Below are positions 60,627 through 64,000 of a stretch of 64,000 bases of DNA, piece by piece. The notes beneath the pieces were generated by a model that worked only from the letters and a program-made list of their open reading frames with translations, did no database searches and was not told the DNA's origin. The DNA is taken from assembly GCF_018323885.1 (NCBI RefSeq), contig NZ_AP024585.1, positions 2,976,001-3,040,000 of the forward strand, given 5' to 3'. A program made the translations under genes and the position numbers. Position 1 is the stretch's first letter. Each line of letters begins with the position of its first letter. This DNA comes from Citrobacter amalonaticus (GTDB taxonomy: Bacteria; Pseudomonadota; Gammaproteobacteria; Enterobacterales; Enterobacteriaceae).

Positions 60627-60644
60627 GATTCTGCCCTGAAGGGA

Positions 60645-61655
60645 TTACTTCTTACGCGCGTATTTCAGTGAATCCAGTGCGACCGCAAAGATAATGATGC
60701 CGCCCTTGATGATGTACTGCCAGTACGGGTTAACGCCGATGTAGGTCAGACCGTAGTTGATGACGGTAAAGATGATCACACCGGTCACCACGCCGAACAC
60801 CGTTCCCACCCCACCGCTAAACGACACGCCGCCGACCACGCACGCCGCGATCGCATCCAGTTCGTACATAAAGCCCAGGTTGTTGGTTGCCGAGCCGATA
60901 CGCCCCGCTTCCAGCAGACCGCCGAAGGCATAGAACACACCGGACAGCGCATAGATCATCAGCAGGTTCAGCGCCACGTTCACGCCTGATACCTTAGCCG
61001 CTTCCGGGTTACCGCCGATGGCGAAAATGTTTTTACCGAAGCGGGTTTTATTCCACAGCACCCAGACAAACGCCACGGCGATTAGCGCATAGAACGTGAT
61101 ATACGACAGCCGGAAGCTGCCCAGTGCGATAAAGCCCTGCGCAAAGGTCGAGAAGCCGCTATCAAAGCCCGAAATCGGTGAAGCCCCCACGAAGTCGTAA
61201 TACAGGGAGTTGATCCCGTAGACGATAATCATCGTGCCGAGCGTCGTAATAAACGGTGTTACGTTCAGGTAAGCAATGATAATCCCGTTCACCAGACCGA
61301 TGACCGCGCCAATAGCACAGACGATCAGGATAACCAGCGCAATCGGCATGGTCGCCATTTCGGGGAACACTTTATTGGCGTTCTCCATCGACTGTAGCAA
61401 CGTTGCCGCCACCACCGCCGCCAGACCCACCTGACGACCCGCTGACAGGTCTGTCCCCTGGGTGACAATCAGACCGGCGACGCCCAGTGCAATGATAATA
61501 CGCACGGAAGACTGGGTCAGAATATTACTTAAGTTAAGCAGACTTAAGAACGTGGGATCCTGGAAAATAATAATGGCCAGCAAGACTAAAAGAACGACGT
61601 AAATACCGCCCTCTTTCAGATAAGTAAGAAAACTTTTCTTATTTAACGCACTCAT
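60645..61655 (-). CDS. mglC: Galactose/methyl-galactoside ABC permease MglC
   Basis: A 336-aa permease of the BPD_transp_2 (ribose/galactose) family with about ten helices. TDLSAGRQVGLAAV (about 67-80) and the C-terminal GVNPYWQYIIKGGIIIFAVALD are typical. It is last in mglBAC, 15 bp after mglA. Confidence 0.97.
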   Translation of the reverse strand: MSALNKKSFLTYLKEGGIYVVLLVLLAIIIFQDPTFLSLLNLSNILTQSSVRIIIALGVAGLIVTQGTDLSAGRQVGLAAVVAATLLQSMENANKVFPEMATMPIALVILIVCAIGAVIGLVNGIIIAYLNVTPFITTLGTMIIVYGINSLYYDFVGASPISGFDSGFSTFAQGFIALGSFRLSYITFYALIAVAFVWVLWNKTRFGKNIFAIGGNPEAAKVSGVNVALNLLMIYALSGVFYAFGGLLEAGRIGSATNNLGFMYELDAIAACVVGGVSFSGGVGTVFGVVTGVIIFTVINYGLTYIGVNPYWQYIIKGGIIIFAVALDSLKYARKK

Positions 61656-61670
61656 GAGGAGCCCCTGATC

Positions 61671-63191
61671 TTAAAGGTGCAAAGACGCAAGACGCAGAAT
61701 TTCGTTTTGCGTTGTCGTTTTTGTATCAACAATTCCAGAAACGAGGCCGTTGCTCATGACCAGAATACGATCCGTTATCCCTAACAATTCCGGCATTTCG
61801 GAGGAGATAATAATGATCCCCTTACCTTTTTTCGCCAGTTCCGCAATTAACTGATAAATTTCAAACTTCGCACCGACGTCGATCCCACGGGTGGGTTCGT
61901 CGAGCATTAAAATTTCCGGTTGCGTCAGCAGCCAGCGACCAATAACCACTTTCTGCTGGTTACCGCCCGAAAGCGAACCAATTTGCGTCTTGTGACCTGG
62001 CGTTTTTACCCGCATAGAGTCAATAACCCATTGGGTATCACTTTTCATTCGTGAGTTATCTAACAGACCCACTTTATTTTTGTAATTCTGAATATTGGAA
62101 ATTAAGGAGTTAAAACCAATGTCCAGATAAGCATAAATCCCGGTAGAACGACGCTCTTCGGTGACCAGCGCGAAACCGTGGTTAATGGCTTCATTCGCAC
62201 TGTGGTTATTAATCTTTTTGCCGTGCAGCGTAATGGTGCCCGATGATTTCTCACGGATACCAAACAGCGTTTCAACGATGTCAGTACGCTTAGCGCCGAC
62301 CAGTCCTGCGATACCGAGGATCTCGCCTTTATGCAAATCAAAGGAAACATCCCGAATAGACGGCTGACGCAGCGAGGTCAGGTTGCGCACTTCAAGAATC
62401 ACTTCCCCCGGATTGTTGGATTTATCCGGGAATCGCTGGTTCAAGGAACGGCCGACCATCATGGCGATGATCTTGTCCATATCCAGCCCTTCCAGCGGTT
62501 GCGTCGCAATCCACTGTCCGTCGCGCAACACGGTAATTTCATCACACAACTGGAAAATTTCTTCCATTTTGTGGGAGATGTAGACAATACCGCAACCGCG
62601 TTCTTTCAGCTTGCGAATAATGGTGAACAGATGGTTGACCTCTTTTTCGGTTAACGAAGAGGTCGGTTCATCCATAATCACAATTTTGGCGTTATACGAA
62701 AACGCTTTGGCAATTTCAATCATCTGCATTTGCGAGACGGACAATGTTCCGACGCGCGCACGCGGATCGATATCAATATCCAGCTCGTCAAAAATCGCTT
62801 TGGTATCGCGGTACATTTTATCCTGATCGACAAACATGCCTTTGGTGGGATAACGCCCCAGCCACATGTTGTCCATAACAGAACGTTGTAATACCAGGTT
62901 TAATTCCTGGTGTACCATTGAAATACCATTCTCCAGCGCTTCTTTGGCTGAATGAAAATCGATTTCTTTACCCTGAAATAATATGCTGCCAGAATCTTTT
63001 TGATAGATCCCAAAAAGACATTTTAATAGTGTCGACTTTCCTGCGCCATTCTCTCCCATTAATGCATGAATCGAATGTGGGCGGACTTTTAAATTAACAT
63101 TATCAAGTGCCTTAACGCCGGGAAAAGACTTGTTGATGCCGCTCATTTCCAACAAGAATTCGCCTGACGGCTGAGTAGTTGTGCTGACCAT
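61671..63191 (-). CDS. mglA: Galactose/methyl-galactoside ABC ATPase MglA
   Basis: A 506-aa protein with two fused ATPase domains. The first has Walker [10 protein letters not shown] (about 43-51) and Walker [12 protein letters not shown]. The second has a degenerate P-loop region (GLVGAKRTD) but an intact LSGGNQQKV signature and [13 protein letters not shown]. This asymmetry is normal for the CUT2 family. Confidence 0.97.
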   Translation of the reverse strand: MVSTTTQPSGEFLLEMSGINKSFPGVKALDNVNLKVRPHSIHALMGENGAGKSTLLKCLFGIYQKDSGSILFQGKEIDFHSAKEALENGISMVHQELNLVLQRSVMDNMWLGRYPTKGMFVDQDKMYRDTKAIFDELDIDIDPRARVGTLSVSQMQMIEIAKAFSYNAKIVIMDEPTSSLTEKEVNHLFTIIRKLKERGCGIVYISHKMEEIFQLCDEITVLRDGQWIATQPLEGLDMDKIIAMMVGRSLNQRFPDKSNNPGEVILEVRNLTSLRQPSIRDVSFDLHKGEILGIAGLVGAKRTDIVETLFGIREKSSGTITLHGKKINNHSANEAINHGFALVTEERRSTGIYAYLDIGFNSLISNIQNYKNKVGLLDNSRMKSDTQWVIDSMRVKTPGHKTQIGSLSGGNQQKVVIGRWLLTQPEILMLDEPTRGIDVGAKFEIYQLIAELAKKGKGIIIISSEMPELLGITDRILVMSNGLVSGIVDTKTTTQNEILRLASLHL

Positions 63192-63229
63192 AATTATACC
63201 TTGTTGGCCTCGCAGAGTGCGGGATGAAA

Positions 63230-63250
63230 GGGCGCGATAACATCGCGCCC
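63230..63250 (-). repeat. mglB-mglA intercistronic hairpin
   Basis: A perfect 9-bp GGGCGCGAT/ATCGCGCCC stem with a 3-nt loop begins 8 bp after the mglB stop. No T run follows, so it is probably an mRNA-stabilising or partial-attenuation hairpin that keeps binding-protein levels above those of MglA and MglC. Confidence 0.65.
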
Positions 63251-63257
63251 CACAAAC

Positions 63258-64000
63258 TTACTTCTTAGTGAACTCGGCCAGGTTATCTTTATCAACGCCT
63301 ACGTAAGGAACGCGGACGATTTTATTTTCGATTTTCCACTCAGTGCCGTCAGCCGCCCCCTTGCCATCGGCAAGGTTTTTCGCCAGGTCAAAGGTCGCTT
63401 TTGCCTGGTTGTTCGCATCGTTCAGCACAGTACCGGCCAGTGCGCCGGATTTCACCAGTGCCAGCGCTTCTGGCAGCGCATCGACGCCAAATACCGGTAC
63501 GCTGGTTTTGTTGTGTGCTTTCAGCGCTTCAACGGCGCCCATTGCCATCGCATCGTTGTTGGCAATAACCACTTCAATTTTGTTGGCGTTCGGACCGGAA
63601 AGCCACGCATCCATTTTGTCCTTCGCCATTGCGGTGTCCCACATGGCGGTATCTAACTGCAGCTGTTCGGTTTTGATGCCTTTGTCGTTCAGCTCTTTGA
63701 TAACGTAAGTGGTACGCGCTTCAGCATCCGGATGACCCGGCTCGCCTTTCAGCAGCACGAACTGAATCTGACCGTCTTTGTTCAGATCCCAGCCCTGGTT
63801 TGCCGCCCAGTGTTTGGCTATCAGATCGCCCTGGATAATACCGGATTCTTTGGAGTCAGTACCGACGTAGTAAGCCTTGTCATAGCTGTCCAGCGCTTTA
63901 CGGGAAGGTTCTTTGTTGAAGAAGACCACAGGCACATTCTGACCGCGCGCTTTTTCGATAACGGTGCCCGCAGCCGCCGGGTCAACCAGGTTGATGGCCA
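63258..64000 (-). CDS. mglB: D-galactose-binding periplasmic protein MglB, N-terminal part outside window
   Basis: The frame is open to the window edge. The visible 247 residues ([20 protein letters not shown] onward) match the C-terminal three quarters of the 332-aa E. coli protein. The galactose-contact and Ca-binding regions ([31 protein letters not shown]) are intact. It also serves Trg chemotaxis. The signal peptide and first ~85 residues are off the window. Confidence 0.96.
   Translation of the reverse strand, partial: AINLVDPAAAGTVIEKARGQNVPVVFFNKEPSRKALDSYDKAYYVGTDSKESGIIQGDLIAKHWAANQGWDLNKDGQIQFVLLKGEPGHPDAEARTTYVIKELNDKGIKTEQLQLDTAMWDTAMAKDKMDAWLSGPNANKIEVVIANNDAMAMGAVEALKAHNKTSVPVFGVDALPEALALVKSGALAGTVLNDANNQAKATFDLAKNLADGKGAADGTEWKIENKIVRVPYVGVDKDNLAEFTKK

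Overview
The window is a contiguous chromosomal segment of an enterobacterium. Nearly every gene aligns by eye, in order and orientation, with the E. coli K-12 interval from yegE (dgcE) to the mgl operon. Three things place it in a close relative of E. coli/Salmonella rather than in E. coli: accessory genes are present (a 3-hydroxybenzoate/gentisate operon, a GNAT acetyltransferase, a lipoprotein with a coupled small ORF), several E. coli blocks are absent (yegP, the P2 remnant near yegS, rcnR/rcnA, the yeh fimbrial genes, yehI-yehQ, preTA), and protein identity to E. coli is high but not complete. Citrobacter is my best guess; this is inference from gene content, not a phylogeny. I saw no tRNA, rRNA, CRISPR array, transposase or prophage.

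Layout. 1-3.9 kb: end of the diguanylate cyclase dgcE and the convergent DNA glycosylase alkA with its Ada-type promoter. 4.0-16.8 kb: yegD, a type I toxin-antitoxin locus (Sib antisense RNA over the 19-aa Ibs peptide), then the envelope-stress efflux operon mdtABCD-baeSR with a BaeR-box candidate in front. 16.9-26.5 kb: trhP (yegQ), the CRP-dependent sRNA CyaR, lipid kinase yegS, aldolase fbaB, the yegTUV operon with regulator yegW, and thiMD behind a TPP riboswitch. 26.5-28.3 kb: an AT-rich accessory patch with an unrecognised lipoprotein, two unannotated small ORFs, and an rcnB without rcnRA. 28.4-36.5 kb: mrp/metG, yehR, yehS, the pyruvate-sensing system btsSR, the curli regulator mlrA and the 35-aa membrane protein yohO. 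36.5-46.2 kb: the osmF (yehZYXW) osmoprotectant-type ABC transporter, bglX, dld, a GNAT acetyltransferase and pbpG. 46.4-51.1 kb: yohC, yohD, yohF, intact mdtQ, dusC. 51.1-57.2 kb: mhbTDHIM with divergent mhbR, a complete route from 3-hydroxybenzoate to fumarate plus pyruvate. 57.3-64 kb: yohJK, cdd, a REP pair, sanA-yeiS, and mglCAB (mglB cut by the window edge).

Links between genes. DgcE (c-di-GMP) and MlrA both feed the csgD/curli decision in E. coli. CyaR, cdd and mgl are CRP-regulated there, and here cdd and CyaR show CRP-like sites about 41 bp upstream of the likely start. MdtABC and the separate outer-membrane lipoprotein MdtQ both belong to drug efflux. The gentisate operon ends in central metabolites (fumarate, pyruvate), and pyruvate is also the BtsS signal. 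That last link is only a metabolic coincidence I point out, not evidence of coupling.
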